From Bacillota bacterium (GTDB lineage Bacteria > Bacillota_I > Bacilli_A > Erysipelotrichales > Erysipelotrichaceae), in assembly GCA_023388035.1 (NCBI GenBank), contig JAEWGY010000037.1, forward strand, positions 1-5,865: a DNA stretch of 5,865 bases, read 5' to 3'. Below the pieces are notes generated by a model. That model saw only the letters and a list, made by a program, of their open reading frames with translations, had not been told where the DNA came from and did no database searches. Below are positions 5,605 to 5,865 of the stretch, piece by piece; position 1 is the first letter of the stretch, and each line of letters begins with the position of its first letter. The translations under genes and the position numbers were made by a program.

Positions 5605-5865
5605 CTTTAATAAGTAAGCTGCACTAAGGAAACTGATTAAAGCAAATATATTTAAATTATTTGAAATACCAGTATCAGGAAGCTTTGTATTTATATTATT
5701 ATTTGAATGTATTTCACGATGCGAAGCTAATGTTTTAGCTAATAATTTTTCCATGGCTAGAGCTAAACTATCTAAATGTTTCTTTTCATGTGTTAATTCT
5801 CGCTTAACTTCATTTAATAAGTGATCATAGCTAGCTAAAGCTTTATTTAACGATTCACTATCACT
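5593..5865 (-). CDS. LPXTG cell-wall-anchored surface protein, C-terminal end (runs off right edge)
   Basis: The minus-strand frame is open from the right edge to TAG at 5595-5593, giving the last 90 residues. Residues 1-50 of this fragment are charged and helical in pattern (SLNKALASYDHLLNEVKREL, then HEKKHLDSLALAMEKLLAK), possibly a coiled coil or stalk. A short Asn-rich linker leads to LPDTG (62-66 of the fragment), a hydrophobic segment (NIFALISFLSAAYLL) and a charged tail KKND. This is a complete sortase sorting signal: sortase would cut between Thr and Gly and link the protein to peptidoglycan. The N-terminal domains that define its job are outside the window, so no function is assigned. 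The gene is convergent with dctPQM and has its own terminator at the stop. Confidence 0.85.
   Translation of the reverse strand, partial: SDSESLNKALASYDHLLNEVKRELTHEKKHLDSLALAMEKLLAKTLASHREIHSNNNINTKLPDTGISNNLNIFALISFLSAAYLLKKND

Noticed and set aside
1..5865. CRISPR array, insertion sequence, tRNA or rRNA
   Set aside because: No regularly spaced repeats, transposase motifs, long terminal inverted repeats, cloverleaf or conserved rRNA segments were seen on either strand.

Overview
The window looks like chromosomal DNA from a walled, low-GC Gram-positive bacterium (Bacillota). Evidence for this is the strongly A+T-rich sequence, strong AGGAGG-type Shine-Dalgarno sites, the Bacillus-like gene order rpsF-ssb-rpsR-yybS-gdpP, and a sortase (LPXTG) anchor at the right edge. 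TGA is used as a normal stop, so this is not a code-4 mycoplasma. Bacilli or Erysipelotrichia seem the best fit, but the genus cannot be read from this sequence alone.

Left half (1-2466, minus strand). A housekeeping cluster runs leftwards: rpsF (ribosomal protein S6), ssb (single-strand DNA-binding protein), rpsR (S18), a DUF2232 membrane protein of the YybS type, and the first 173 codons of gdpP (c-di-AMP phosphodiesterase), which runs off the left edge. rpsF has a well-formed extended -10 promoter and a leader of about 59 nt. That leader can fold in two exclusive ways, one of which pairs with the Shine-Dalgarno, as expected for S6:S18 feedback control. A terminator-like hairpin fills the rpsR-yybS gap and splits the cluster into a ribosomal/replication part and a membrane/signalling part that probably depends on readthrough.

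Middle (2467-2722). The 256-bp divergent intergenic region holds two back-to-back sigma-A-type promoters, one for rpsF and one for dctP. Between them lies an A/T-rich spacer with a small palindrome, and the dctP leader carries an inverted repeat that could be an operator or an mRNA hairpin.

Right half (2723-5506, plus strand). A compact three-gene operon encodes a complete tripartite TRAP transporter: DctP (lipoprotein solute receptor), DctQ (small membrane subunit) and DctM (large ion-coupled membrane subunit). The receptor keeps the Arg/Arg/Asn set that binds carboxylate ligands in SiaP, so the substrate is probably an organic acid or sugar acid. No regulator or catabolic gene lies beside it to name the substrate. 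The operon ends in a strong intrinsic terminator.

Right edge (5593-5865, minus strand). This is the C-terminal end of a convergent gene for an LPXTG cell-wall-anchored surface protein, whose stop codon lies inside a bidirectional terminator hairpin.

I see no mobile element, CRISPR array, tRNA or rRNA. The window is mostly ordinary core genome plus a transporter operon. The most interesting parts are the regulatory RNA and DNA structures at 1438-1464 and 2467-2703.
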